Positions 32,501-41,019 of a stretch of DNA of 64,000 nt are shown piece by piece. Source of the stretch: Mycobacterium sp. DL440 (GTDB taxonomy: Bacteria > Actinomycetota > Actinomycetes > Mycobacteriales > Mycobacteriaceae); assembly GCF_011745145.1 (NCBI RefSeq), contig NZ_CP050191.1, positions 5,073,903-5,137,902 of the forward strand. The letters run 5' to 3'. Each line of letters opens with the position of its first letter. Positions within the stretch are counted from its first letter, which is position 1. A program made the position numbers and the translations under genes. Below the pieces are notes generated by a model that made no database searches, was not told where the DNA came from, and was given only the letters and a program-made list of their open reading frames with translations.

Positions 32501-34729
32501 TCACTTGCGGGGTAGCCCCAGGATCAGCTGGGCAATGATGTTGAGCTGGATCTCGGTGGTGCCGCCGCCGATCAGCTCGGCGGGAAGGTCCAGGTAAGGC
32601 GCGACCACCGCGGGTTCGCTGTCCTGCTCCAGGGCCAGCGGTCCGGTCAGCCCCAGGGTGAGTTCGGCTGCGCGACGCAACATCACATTGGTGGCCACCT
32701 TCGCGATACTCGACGCCGAACCCGGCGCCTGCCCGTCGAGCAGGCGCAACGTCTCACGCACGCCCAGCGCCTTGAGTGCGTTGGTGTAGGCGTCGATCTC
32801 CCCGATGGCATGCAGCACCGGATCGCGATCGGCGCTGACCGCGACGAGTTCGCGCAGTGCGCCCATCCGATCGATGTTGACGTAGCCGCTGATCGCCACC
32901 CGTTCGTGGGCCATGGTGCTGATGGCCAACTGCCAGCCCGAAGCCGGGTCCCCGAGCAGCATCTCGTCGGGCACGAACACGTCGGTCAGGAACACCTCGT
33001 TGAACTCGGCCCGCCCACTGGACTGAGTGATCTGGCGGAGTTCCACTCCGGGTGAGCGCATGTCGAGGATGAAGTAGCCGATGCCGCGATGCTTGGGGGC
33101 ATCGGGATCGGTACGGGCCAGCAGCGCACCGTAGTCGGCCCGATGGGCCAGTGAGGTCCAGATCTTGTGCCCGTTGATGCGCCAACCGCCCTCGACCCGC
33201 ACAGCCCGGGTGCTCAGGGAGGCGAGGTCGGAGCCCGCGCCCGGCTCACTGAACAGCTGACACCAGGACAGGTCGCCCCGCAGGGTCGCGGGCACGAAAC
33301 GTTCCTGCAGTTCCGGGGCTCCGCCCGCGATGACGCTCGGCAGGATCCACTCGGCTATGCCGACCGACGGCCGCACCAGGTCGGCCCGTTTGCCGAACTC
33401 CTCGTCCACGATGAGCTGCTGGCGCACGCTGGCGTCACGTCCCCACGGCGCGGGCCAGTGCGGGGCGATCAGTCCCGCGCCGGCCAGCAATGCACGCCGT
33501 GCTCCGACCGCGAACTCCGGGTAATCGCCTTGCCGACCGAAACCGTTGTCGGACAGGGTGAGTGCCCGGTCGAGAACCTCGGCAACCCGGACCCGGAAAT
33601 CGGCATCGGACTCACCGAGGTTCACCGTGACATCGCGGGAGACGGTGGCCGACAACTGGCCCAGGTTGCGGGTCCAGCGCGAGACCGGACCGATCGAGGC
33701 GGCCAGGCTGGTGGCCCGGCGCCAGTACAGGTGCAGGTCGTGTTCCCACGTGAAGCCGATCGCCCCGAGCATGGTGAGCGCCTCGAGTACCAGACCGGGC
33801 ACCGGCATGACTGCCATCACCGCGGCCGAGCAGGCGGTCAACCGGTGCTGGTCGGTGTCCGCGGTTCCGTCGAGTGCCCGCACCGCATCCCAGGCCGCAG
33901 CCGTCGCCAGTGCGCTGTTCACCAGCAGCATGGCTGCCTTGTGCTGCAACGCCTGGAACGTCCCGATCGGCTTGCCGAACTGTTCGCGGGTGCGCAGATG
34001 TGCGGTGACGGTGTCCACGCACCACTGGGTGATGCCGGCAGCCGCCGCCGCGGTGAACGCGACAGTCAGATCAGTGACCCGGCCGGCGTCCAACCCGCTC
34101 AGGACCGCACCGGCCGGCACCGCGTGATCGCGTAGGTGCAGGATGCCCAGATCGGTGGTCAGGTCGGTGCCACGACGTGATTCGATCTGCCCGGCAGCCG
34201 GATTCAGCACTGACCAGAGCAAAGAGCCCGTCTCGTCGGCGAACGGCACCACGACGCGCTGCGCCGAACACATCCCCAGCGTCAGGCCGGACGATCCGGT
34301 GAGGCACCACCCGTCACCGTCGCGCCGGGCCGTGAAGTCGGAATGGTCCCCGGATACCAGGACGGCCGGGGTGCCGGAGGCGATCTCCTTGAGCAGCGTC
34401 GCGGCAGCGGTGCCCGCCAATGAGGCCACCGCGGCCCCGGTTATCGCCGTGGTGAGCAGCGGACCCGGCAGCAGGGTCGAGCCCGCGGCCTCCAGCACGC
34501 AGGCCATGTCTTCCAGCCCGCCACCCTGACCGCCGACTGATTCCGGGAGATGAACGGCGTGGAAGCCGTTGTCCACCAGTGTGTCCCACCAGGCTGGTAA
34601 CCGGCCTGCGGCCAGATCGTCCAGCCCGGCACGGGTTGCATCGATCGGCGCGTGGCGGGCCGCGAACTGCTCGACGGCTTCGCTGAGCTGTTGTTGCTCC
34701 GGGGTCAGAGCGATGGAAACGTGAGTCAC
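32501..34729 (-). CDS. Tandem-fused acyl-CoA dehydrogenase (FadE34-like layout)
   Basis: A 742-aa protein made of two acyl-CoA dehydrogenase modules, about residues 1-370 and 375-742. Module 1 ends with GAIGFTWEHDLHLYWRRA, typical of the beta-type partner. Module 2 has the FAD- and substrate-binding blocks WCQLFSEPGAGSDLASL and INGHKIWTSLA, and ends in IGGGTTEIQLNIIAQ. The arrangement is like mycobacterial FadE34, a fused version of the alpha2beta2 enzymes that oxidise steroid side chains. In the segment where many ACADs have EGGT or YEGT, the Glu is replaced (GGGT). GTG 34729 overlaps the epimerase stop by 4 nt. Confidence 0.9.
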   Translation of the reverse strand: MTHVSIALTPEQQQLSEAVEQFAARHAPIDATRAGLDDLAAGRLPAWWDTLVDNGFHAVHLPESVGGQGGGLEDMACVLEAAGSTLLPGPLLTTAITGAAVASLAGTAAATLLKEIASGTPAVLVSGDHSDFTARRDGDGWCLTGSSGLTLGMCSAQRVVVPFADETGSLLWSVLNPAAGQIESRRGTDLTTDLGILHLRDHAVPAGAVLSGLDAGRVTDLTVAFTAAAAAGITQWCVDTVTAHLRTREQFGKPIGTFQALQHKAAMLLVNSALATAAAWDAVRALDGTADTDQHRLTACSAAVMAVMPVPGLVLEALTMLGAIGFTWEHDLHLYWRRATSLAASIGPVSRWTRNLGQLSATVSRDVTVNLGESDADFRVRVAEVLDRALTLSDNGFGRQGDYPEFAVGARRALLAGAGLIAPHWPAPWGRDASVRQQLIVDEEFGKRADLVRPSVGIAEWILPSVIAGGAPELQERFVPATLRGDLSWCQLFSEPGAGSDLASLSTRAVRVEGGWRINGHKIWTSLAHRADYGALLARTDPDAPKHRGIGYFILDMRSPGVELRQITQSSGRAEFNEVFLTDVFVPDEMLLGDPASGWQLAISTMAHERVAISGYVNIDRMGALRELVAVSADRDPVLHAIGEIDAYTNALKALGVRETLRLLDGQAPGSASSIAKVATNVMLRRAAELTLGLTGPLALEQDSEPAVVAPYLDLPAELIGGGTTEIQLNIIAQLILGLPRK

Positions 34730-35718
34730 GAGCGCCTCCTGGCGGCGAAGAAGCGGGCGCCCTCGGCGATGGACTCCGTCGTCGGCCTCGGCTGCCATCC
34801 GAGCTCACGGACCGCCTTGCTGTGATCCATCGGCGACATCACGTGCATCAGCCGCACGGTCAGCGGGCTGAGCTGGTTCTCTTTCTTGCGCAGCCGGGCC
34901 GCAGGATCGACCACCGCACCCGCGGCGGCCAGCAGGCGGATCGGAACACCACGCCGTGGTGGTTCTACACCTACTGCCGCACAGGCGGTTTGGTAGATCT
35001 CCCGGGCCGCCATGAAACGTTCGGACACGATGTAGCGCTCACCGACCCGGCCCCGCTCGGCGGCCAGCACGAGCGCCTCGGCGGCGTCGGCTATGCCGAC
35101 GGTCTCCGCCGCGGCGCCCTTGACGTAGAACGGCATCTTGCCCCTTACCGCGGCCGCCACCAGACCGCCGTGCGGCGTCGGCAACCAGTCCCCCGGGCCG
35201 TAGGTGTTGGAGACACACATCGCCACCGCGGGCAGGCCGTGTTCCCGGGCATAGCGCAGCACCATCTGTTCGGCGAGCACCCTGGTGTGCACGTAGTCGC
35301 CGCCGATGTCGAGCCAGTTGTGCGGCAGATCCTCAGTGGCAAGCCCGGATTCGGCGACTCCGATGGTTGCGATCGAGCTGGTGAAGACGAACTTGCTCAG
35401 TCCCGCCTCGACCGCCACATCCAGGACCTCTTGCAGCCCTTCGATATTGGTCCGCCACAGCGGCGCCGGGTCGCTGAGCCAGGCCCTGGCGTCGACGACG
35501 CAGTAGTACACGACGTCGCAGTCGTCCATCGCGGCGCGGACCGATTCGGGGTCGAAGATGTCACCGTAAACCCGTTCCACGTCGAGGTCGTCGATTCCAC
35601 GGGTCGAGCTGGTGCTGCGGATGAGCACCCGAACGTCTTCGCCCCGCTCGACGAGTCGCCTGGCGACATGCGATCCGAGGAATCCGCTGGCCCCGATGAC
35701 CAGTTTCTTTGTTGCCAT
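34726..35718 (-). CDS. NAD-dependent epimerase/dehydrogenase (extended SDR)
   Basis: A 330-aa extended SDR with a Rossmann motif IGASGFLGSH at about 8-17, a catalytic Ser region VFTSSIAT at about 111-118 and the active-site segment YVHTR at 142-146. The normally invariant Lys of YxxxK is Arg 146. The family includes 3-beta-hydroxysteroid dehydrogenase-like, HpnA-like and sugar epimerases. It is first in an operon with the fused FadE, thiolase-fold and DUF35 genes, so oxidation of a hydroxyl on the same CoA or steroid-like substrate is a reasonable guess. ATG 35718 is the start. Confidence 0.88.
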   Translation of the reverse strand: MATKKLVIGASGFLGSHVARRLVERGEDVRVLIRSTSSTRGIDDLDVERVYGDIFDPESVRAAMDDCDVVYYCVVDARAWLSDPAPLWRTNIEGLQEVLDVAVEAGLSKFVFTSSIATIGVAESGLATEDLPHNWLDIGGDYVHTRVLAEQMVLRYAREHGLPAVAMCVSNTYGPGDWLPTPHGGLVAAAVRGKMPFYVKGAAAETVGIADAAEALVLAAERGRVGERYIVSERFMAAREIYQTACAAVGVEPPRRGVPIRLLAAAGAVVDPAARLRKKENQLSPLTVRLMHVMSPMDHSKAVRELGWQPRPTTESIAEGARFFAARRRS

Positions 35719-35748
35719 GCGCCCTTGCGTTCGTCGTTCTCGGTATTA

Positions 35749-35767
35749 ACGAGACGCTACGTCTCGT
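35749..35767. promoter_or_regulatory. Operator between the catabolic operon and its TetR gene
   Basis: ACGAGACG-CTA-CGTCTCGT is a perfect 8-3-8 inverted repeat centred in the 118-bp divergent gap. It is of the classical TetR operator type and should control both directions. Confidence 0.72.
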
Positions 35768-35836
35768 CTTGTGGGAGACTACGGTGGGTAGCTTTCCGTG
35801 TAAAGATCCCTGCAAAGGACCGACGAGGACGTGCCG

Positions 35837-36445
35837 ATGACCCCCACTGCCGACGAGGCGGTGCCGACAAACTCCGGGCCCCCGCGACGACGCAGCGAGA
35901 AGTCGCGGGTCGCCATCATCGACGCCACCCGCGCACTTCTGCTGGACCGGGGTTTCGACGGGCTGAGCATCGAGGCCGTCGCCGCCCGGGCCGGGGTCGG
36001 CAAACAGACCATCTACCGCTGGTGGCCGAGCCGGCCCGCACTGGTCGCCGACGTGCTCCTGGAGGACGCCGACAAGATCCTGGCCACCATGCCGCACACC
36101 GACGACGTCACCGCGGACCTGGTCGCGTGGGCCGGCACGCTCGCCGCAGCCCTGACCACACGACGCGGCAACGCCATGCTGCGCATCCTGACCGCGGCGT
36201 CACTCGAGCACGAGGACACCGCAGCGCGGCTGCGGGCAGGCTTCAGCCGGCCACTGCTCGATTCCGTGCGCACCCGACTGCTGGCCGACCAGATCGAGCC
36301 CGACCTGGCGTCAGCGGCCGCCGACGCTCTGCTCGGCGGTGTGGTCTATCCGGTGCTGTCCGAGGGCCAGGGCTACTCCCGGCAGCGCGCCGAAACGACG
36401 GCACGCACCATCGTCGCGAGCCTGCGCGGCCAGACTGCCGGCTGA
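35837..36445 (+). CDS. TetR-family regulator
   Basis: A 202-aa repressor. The HTH is [21 protein letters not shown] near residues 43-63, in the AcrR-like KQTIYRWW subgroup. The C-terminal domain is unassigned. ATG 35837 has GAGGA about 7 bases upstream; GTG 35831 is in frame too. It is divergent from the epimerase/FadE/thiolase/DUF35 operon and very probably represses it through the operator at 35749-35767, with a CoA intermediate as likely inducer. Confidence 0.9.
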   Translation: MTPTADEAVPTNSGPPRRRSEKSRVAIIDATRALLLDRGFDGLSIEAVAARAGVGKQTIYRWWPSRPALVADVLLEDADKILATMPHTDDVTADLVAWAGTLAAALTTRRGNAMLRILTAASLEHEDTAARLRAGFSRPLLDSVRTRLLADQIEPDLASAAADALLGGVVYPVLSEGQGYSRQRAETTARTIVASLRGQTAG

Positions 36446-36456
36446 AGCAGTACCCG

Positions 36457-37125
36457 TTACGCGCCGGGCGTGGCGCCGGGCGCCCGCACCACCATCGGCA
36501 CAGCGGGGAAGTACGTCGCCATCTCCGAGCGACACTTACGCAGGGCGGCGGTACCGTAGCCGCGCTGACGAAATTCCGGGAGGATCCAGATCCGGACGTT
36601 GACCTCACCGTGGGTCAGCTCGCCGAACACCATGCCGACCTTCTGGTCGCCCTCCAGCGCCACGAACCAGACGGCCTCTTCGGCGTCCACCCGTCCCAGG
36701 GCAGCGCGGATCTCGTCGTCGACATCGGCGACCGGAGCACCCGACCCGTCGCCGGACGAACCCACATCGGTGGTCCGGGCGACGAAGATGTCGCGATCGT
36801 CAGCAGCCTTGAACGCCCGCAACTCCAGCGATTCACCCGAGGCCGCAGGACGCTCGGACACCGTGAAGCTGAGCTGGCTGTTCAGGTCATCGAGTTCGGC
36901 GGCGATCCCCCGTCGCGAATCCTTGGTGATCTGCGCGAACGACAGCCCCACCACGGCTTCCGACGCCAGGTGCGAGGTGCCGAGCAGCTGGGCAACCGCA
37001 GCGACGGCGGCCGCGCGGTCGTCGGCGTCAACGATCACATCGAGCACCTCGTGGCGCCGGTTCAGGGCGTTGAGCAGAGCATCGGCAATTTCGCGCCGGG
37101 CTGCGGCTTGGTCGTGATCGGTCAT
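36457..37125 (-). CDS. GNAT acetyltransferase with GyrA-tail-like N-terminus
   Basis: A 222-aa two-part protein. Residues about 10-80 read like the coiled-coil/tower end of DNA gyrase A (HEVLDVIVDADDRAAAV, LLGTSHLASEAVVGLSFAQI). Residues about 95-222 are a GNAT-like fold; the acetyl-CoA loop is QRGYGTAAL at about 194-202. Related actinobacterial proteins pair these parts, but the function is unknown. ATG 37125 was chosen over the upstream frame to 37167, which lacks a ribosome site. It converges with the TetR gene, 11 bp apart. Confidence 0.75.
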   Translation of the reverse strand: MTDHDQAAARREIADALLNALNRRHEVLDVIVDADDRAAAVAAVAQLLGTSHLASEAVVGLSFAQITKDSRRGIAAELDDLNSQLSFTVSERPAASGESLELRAFKAADDRDIFVARTTDVGSSGDGSGAPVADVDDEIRAALGRVDAEEAVWFVALEGDQKVGMVFGELTHGEVNVRIWILPEFRQRGYGTAALRKCRSEMATYFPAVPMVVRAPGATPGA

Positions 37126-37188
37126 ACCGCGAGCGTAGATCAGCAGCGTGTCCTCTGTGGAGGGCAACCGTGCAGAACAGCTGCCACC

Positions 37189-38589
37189 TCAGACATTTGA
37201 TCTTTCCTTCCACCACGCCACAGCGACATCCACCAGCAGAAAGGCCACCAGGCTCAAGCCGAACAACGGCAGAGACCATCCGATGACGGCGGCGACGACA
37301 ACCACGGCCACGCTTCCCCAGGGCGGCAGCTGGCGCAGCGCCCCGCGCAGCGGTGCACGCCCCACCGCCCAGACCGAACCCCGGGTGGGCCTGCGCTGCC
37401 ACCACATCCGGTAACCGCGCACGATGACGGTGATCAGGCCGACCATGGTGAGCGCCAGGACGATCTGGTTGGCAATGCCGAACAGCAGGCCCATGTGGGC
37501 ATCGATCGTCCAGTCGGTGAGCTTGGCCAGCAGGGGCCATTGCGCGAGGTTGACCCGGTCGGTCACCTTGCCGGAATCGGCGTCGACCGCGATCTCGTCG
37601 GCACGCGTGGGCCAATCACGTTTGCGTTCAGCGACTTTCCACGCCTGACCGGCTTCGGCCGGCGGATACATCCACATCGGGCCGCGCAGCCCGGCCTCCT
37701 CCGCCGTCCGCAGCACGGTGTCGGCGCCGCGCAACTCAGACGGGCCGCCGTGGTGGCCGTGATGCTCAGCGGTAGCGGCCGGGGCACCCGACAGCGAGGT
37801 GTCGACGGCAGGCGCCGTGGTGTTCAGCTTCGCCTGGATACCGTTGACCGTCTCGCCCGCATAGCGGGACCAGGTGATACCCGACACCGACAGCGCGAGC
37901 AGGACCGCCACTATCCACACCCCCACCGCGCCGTGCCAGGACAGCGTGCGTCGACGCCCCGAAGCCGTGCGGTCCGGCAGGACCAGGTCACGCGTCGTGC
38001 GGTTCTCCCGGCGACGCATGATCCACAGTGCCAGCCCCGCCAGTGCGATCACCCACATCCAGCTGGCTGCGAGCTCGCTGTAGTTGCGGCCGAACGCCCC
38101 GAGATGCAGGTTGCGGTGCAGCTCGTCGAACCAGGCCCGCACCGGCATCCACTGCCCGTAGGTGGTCAGCGCGCCGCGGACCTCACCGGTGTACGGGTCG
38201 ACGAACACTGTGCGTGAGTAGTCCGGCGGGATGTCCTTGAATTCCGGACCCACCAGCAGGCGGATCTGGGTGGTCTCGTCAGGCGCAGCCGGCGGGCGGA
38301 TGCTTTCCACCGTGCCTTCCGGGTGGGCATGGCGCGCCGCGGCAACCTGGTCGGCCAGTGGCAGGCGCTCGGTGCCGACCTGCTCGACCGTCAGCTCGTG
38401 CCGGTAGACGAACGTGTCGATCTGCGGGATCAACGCATAGAGCAGGCCGGTGACAGCGGCGATCAGGATGAACGGGCCGACGAAAATCCCGGCATAGAAG
38501 TGCAGCCGCACCAGAAGCGGACGGATGGAATGGGGTTTGACGGGCGGAGGGGATTCCTCGCGTAGTTGATCGTCAGGGGTGAGGGTCAT
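37189..38589 (-). CDS. PepSY-associated membrane protein, His-rich loop
   Basis: A 466-aa membrane protein of the PepSY_TM family with about five membrane spans (FYAGIFVGPFILIAAVTGLLYALI first) and two large extracytoplasmic PepSY-like loops. The second loop carries AEHHGHHGG at about residue 280. Members of this family occur with siderophore- or heme-reducing systems and copper proteins; HLHLGAF and HMGLLFG helices could hold heme or metal. ATG 38589 has AAGG 7 bases upstream. A His-rich membrane gene lies upstream, so the pair may handle metal or heme together. Confidence 0.85.
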   Translation of the reverse strand: MTLTPDDQLREESPPPVKPHSIRPLLVRLHFYAGIFVGPFILIAAVTGLLYALIPQIDTFVYRHELTVEQVGTERLPLADQVAAARHAHPEGTVESIRPPAAPDETTQIRLLVGPEFKDIPPDYSRTVFVDPYTGEVRGALTTYGQWMPVRAWFDELHRNLHLGAFGRNYSELAASWMWVIALAGLALWIMRRRENRTTRDLVLPDRTASGRRRTLSWHGAVGVWIVAVLLALSVSGITWSRYAGETVNGIQAKLNTTAPAVDTSLSGAPAATAEHHGHHGGPSELRGADTVLRTAEEAGLRGPMWMYPPAEAGQAWKVAERKRDWPTRADEIAVDADSGKVTDRVNLAQWPLLAKLTDWTIDAHMGLLFGIANQIVLALTMVGLITVIVRGYRMWWQRRPTRGSVWAVGRAPLRGALRQLPPWGSVAVVVVAAVIGWSLPLFGLSLVAFLLVDVAVAWWKERSNV

Positions 38590-38695
38590 GGAAACGCCTT
38601 CGCGGAAAAACGTGAAAGAACGAGAAAGGTGCGCACGGGGCACAACGGAAAGCAGCCCTGTCGGTGATCGACGGGCATCAGATGAAGGGGTGGGG

Positions 38696-39238
38696 TTAAA
38701 AACTCACGCCGGACGGCGCCGGCGGTGCCCGCATTCCCAGACCCGCGCACAGCAGAATCGGCTGCGCCACAACCACATTCGAAGTCCGCCAGAGCTCACG
38801 GACCGACGGGCGGATCCGGGCGCCGGCGAAGACCCGCAACCAGCACAGCACCGAGGCACCGACCACATAGAGGTACTCGGCCAGGCCGATCACCAGACCG
38901 AGGCCCACCGCGGCGGCCGCGTGCAGACCCACCATCGGTGCGGTGAACAACGATGCCGCGTGATGGTGCCCGCCGGACATCGCCAGCGCCAAATGCCCGA
39001 GCAGCTGCCCGGCGACCAGGGCGGCGATCAGCAGACCGGTCTTGGCCGGACGCGTCTGCGGGTTCAGACCACCCACTGCGGCACCGAGCGCCGCGCAGAG
39101 CAGCAACAGCACGATCAGTGGGCTACTCGTCGGAGCCATGCCGCCTGCCGCGGTGTGCGCGACCGTCGCGGTCAATGCCGAGCAAACGCCGACCAGACCA
39201 CCGCGCAGGCGCGCGGCGTGCTTGGCAGACGTGCTCAC
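38696..39238 (-). CDS. Small His-containing integral membrane protein
   Basis: A 180-aa protein with about five hydrophobic helices and a SGGHHHAAS motif at about residues 88-96 between helices 3 and 4. The C-terminus is cytoplasmic and basic (RIRPSVRELWR). It lies 106 bp upstream of the PepSY gene in the same direction, so it is probably its operon partner. Metal (copper) or heme handling is suggested by the His cluster only. Confidence 0.75.
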   Translation of the reverse strand: MSTSAKHAARLRGGLVGVCSALTATVAHTAAGGMAPTSSPLIVLLLLCAALGAAVGGLNPQTRPAKTGLLIAALVAGQLLGHLALAMSGGHHHAASLFTAPMVGLHAAAAVGLGLVIGLAEYLYVVGASVLCWLRVFAGARIRPSVRELWRTSNVVVAQPILLCAGLGMRAPPAPSGVSF

Positions 39239-39300
39239 CCGCGGAACCTTACCGTGCGGCCTGAGCTGGGCTTCCGGCGTCGGGCCCTAGGGTGACGATT

Positions 39301-39933
39301 GTGGGTGGCCCGGCATATGACCAGTACGAGTTGTTCGCCCCCGAGTACGCCCGGGCCTTCGCCGGCGAATTCGAATCCCGACCCTTCGACCGTGCGGTTC
39401 TGCGGTCGTTTGCGGACCTGGTGGCGCGGGCCGGCGGACGCAACGCCCTCGATGTGGGGTGCGGGCCCGGTGAGGCCGCCGCCGAGCTTGCCGACTGTGG
39501 ATTGGAGACCGAAGGAATCGACGGCTCGGCTGCGATGGTGTCTCTCGCCAGGCAGAGATGGCCGGAGCTGCGGTTCCAGACCGCCGACATGTTCGACCTC
39601 CCGTACGCGCCGGGGACCTTCGATGCGGTGTGTGCCTGGTACTCGATCATCCACAGCCCCGCCGAGGCTCTACCGGAACTGTTCACCGCGTTCCGCCGGG
39701 TCCTGACCGATTCGGGCTGGTTGCTGCTGGGATTCCAGACCGACGGTGAGACGGCGGTCTACGAACACGCCTTCGGCCGGGACGTGGCATTGACGTTCCT
39801 CCGCCACGACATCGCCACGGTATGTGCTGCGCTGGAAGGGTCGGGATTCACGGTGTATGCGACCACCAAGCGCGCCCGTCAGGCGCAGCTGGATGAGCCG
39901 ACGGCCCAAGCCATGGTCATCGCGCATCGCTAA
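39301..39933 (+). CDS. SAM-dependent methyltransferase (methyltransf_11 type)
   Basis: A 210-aa class I methyltransferase. The SAM-binding motif I NALDVGCGPGEAA is near residues 48-60, the acidic residue in TEGIDGSAAM, and motif IV in FDAVCAWYSIIH. GTG 39301 lies about 10 bases after TAGGG; GTG 39292 is also in frame. Substrate unknown. It ends 45 bp before the ArsR gene. Confidence 0.87.
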   Translation: MGGPAYDQYELFAPEYARAFAGEFESRPFDRAVLRSFADLVARAGGRNALDVGCGPGEAAAELADCGLETEGIDGSAAMVSLARQRWPELRFQTADMFDLPYAPGTFDAVCAWYSIIHSPAEALPELFTAFRRVLTDSGWLLLGFQTDGETAVYEHAFGRDVALTFLRHDIATVCAALEGSGFTVYATTKRARQAQLDEPTAQAMVIAHR

Positions 39934-39942
39934 AAATCAGCC

Positions 39943-39970
39943 TTGACTTATATAAGTAAGAACTTTTAGA
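39943..39970 (+). promoter_or_regulatory. Promoter with embedded palindrome for the ArsR operon
   Basis: TTGACT (39943-39948) and TTTAGA (39965-39970), 16 bp apart, fit -35 and -10 boxes. A perfect 12-bp palindrome ACTTATATAAGT (39946-39957) overlaps the -35 box and spacer, the expected place for ArsR repression. The ArsR GTG follows 8 bp downstream, giving a leaderless or near-leaderless transcript. Confidence 0.55.
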
Positions 39971-39978
39971 GTGGTGGC

Positions 39979-40332
39979 GTGCACGCCTTCGACATCCTCG
40001 GAGATCCGGTGCGCAGGCGGATCTTGGAGCTCATCCAGGCGGGTGAGCTGTCATCTGGTGCCATCACCGAGGTGATCCGAGCCGAGTTCGAGATCACCCA
40101 GCCTGCGGTATCGCAACACCTCAAGGTGTTACGGGACAACGGCTTCGCCAGCGTGCGGGCCGAGGGCACGCGCCGCCTGTACACCGTCGACACGGCGCCG
40201 TTGCGTGAGGTCGACCAATGGCTGGAGCGCTTCCGCCGCAATTGGACGCCGCATCTGGATGCGCTGGCGACCGAGATCGCGCGTGGCAAGCGTGAACGAA
40301 GACGAACCACGAACAAGGAGGCTTCCCCGTGA
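39979..40332 (+). CDS. ArsR-family repressor
   Basis: A 117-aa winged-helix protein. FDILGDPVRRRILELI and ITQPAVSQHLKVLRDNGFASV are the ArsR helix-turn-helix, and TRRLYTVDTAPL the wing. No Cys is present, so it is not a metal sensor of the ArsR alpha3 type. It belongs to the group paired with SRPBCC/AHSA1 proteins. The start is GTG 39979. Its stop overlaps the next GTG by 4 nt. Confidence 0.9.
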   Translation: MHAFDILGDPVRRRILELIQAGELSSGAITEVIRAEFEITQPAVSQHLKVLRDNGFASVRAEGTRRLYTVDTAPLREVDQWLERFRRNWTPHLDALATEIARGKRERRRTTNKEASP

Positions 40333-40964
40333 TCGACGTCCAACACCAGCTCAACGCAGTCCGCCGCAGCGTGGGCCGCAAGACGTTCGAGGCGCGTGAG
40401 GCGCGCGTCGTGAGCGTCAGCCAGACCTACGACACCGACGCCGCCGATCTATGGGATACCTGCACCAGCATCGAACGGATCCCCCGCTGGTTCCTGCCGG
40501 TCACGGGCGACCTGCGGCTGGGAGGCCGTTTCCAGCTGGAAGGTAACGCGTCCGGCGAGGTGCTGAGCTGCGATCCGCCGCGTTCGTTCACGACCACATG
40601 GGAGGCCATGGGGGCGACCAGTTGGGTCGAGGTCACCATCACGGCCGCGGGTGAGGACCGGGCGACCTTCACGCTCGACCACATCATGCACTCCGGCGAC
40701 GACGACGAGTTCTGGTTGCAGTTCGGACCGGGGGCGGTCGGAGTCGGTTGGGACTCCGCACTTCTCGGCTTGGCCGGATACCTCAGTGGCGGCGACCGCA
40801 TCACGCCGGAGGAGGGCGCGGCCTGGGCGGCCGGCGAGGAGGGCCGTGGCTTCATGTCCAGCGCGAGCGAACTCTGGCACGAGGCCGCGTTGGCCGCCGG
40901 CGAAGATCCCGCGCAGGCACGCGCCGCGGCGGATCGCACCACCGCCGCGTACACCGGGGGCTGA
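40329..40964 (+). CDS. SRPBCC/AHSA1-type protein
   Basis: A 211-aa START/Bet v1-like protein. QTYDTDAADLWDTCTSIERIPRWF is the typical N-terminal AHSA1 segment, followed by GGRFQLEGNASGEVL and FTTTWEAMG. The fold binds hydrophobic ligands. The ArsR-AHSA1 gene pair is widespread in actinobacteria and is thought to be a ligand-responsive unit. GTG 40329 overlaps the ArsR stop. Confidence 0.87.
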   Translation: MIDVQHQLNAVRRSVGRKTFEAREARVVSVSQTYDTDAADLWDTCTSIERIPRWFLPVTGDLRLGGRFQLEGNASGEVLSCDPPRSFTTTWEAMGATSWVEVTITAAGEDRATFTLDHIMHSGDDDEFWLQFGPGAVGVGWDSALLGLAGYLSGGDRITPEEGAAWAAGEEGRGFMSSASELWHEAALAAGEDPAQARAAADRTTAAYTGG

Positions 40965-41019
40965 CCTGGTCAGACGCGCCGTGACGGGTGCCGCCGGACC
41001 GCCGCCGTACCCTGTCGGT

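Noticed and set aside
34822..37200. A 792-codon open frame on the plus strand across the epimerase, TetR and acetyltransferase genes
   Set aside because: It is antisense to or out of frame with three well-supported genes, and its translation is Arg/Gly/His-rich without any domain, as expected from GC-rich shadow frames.
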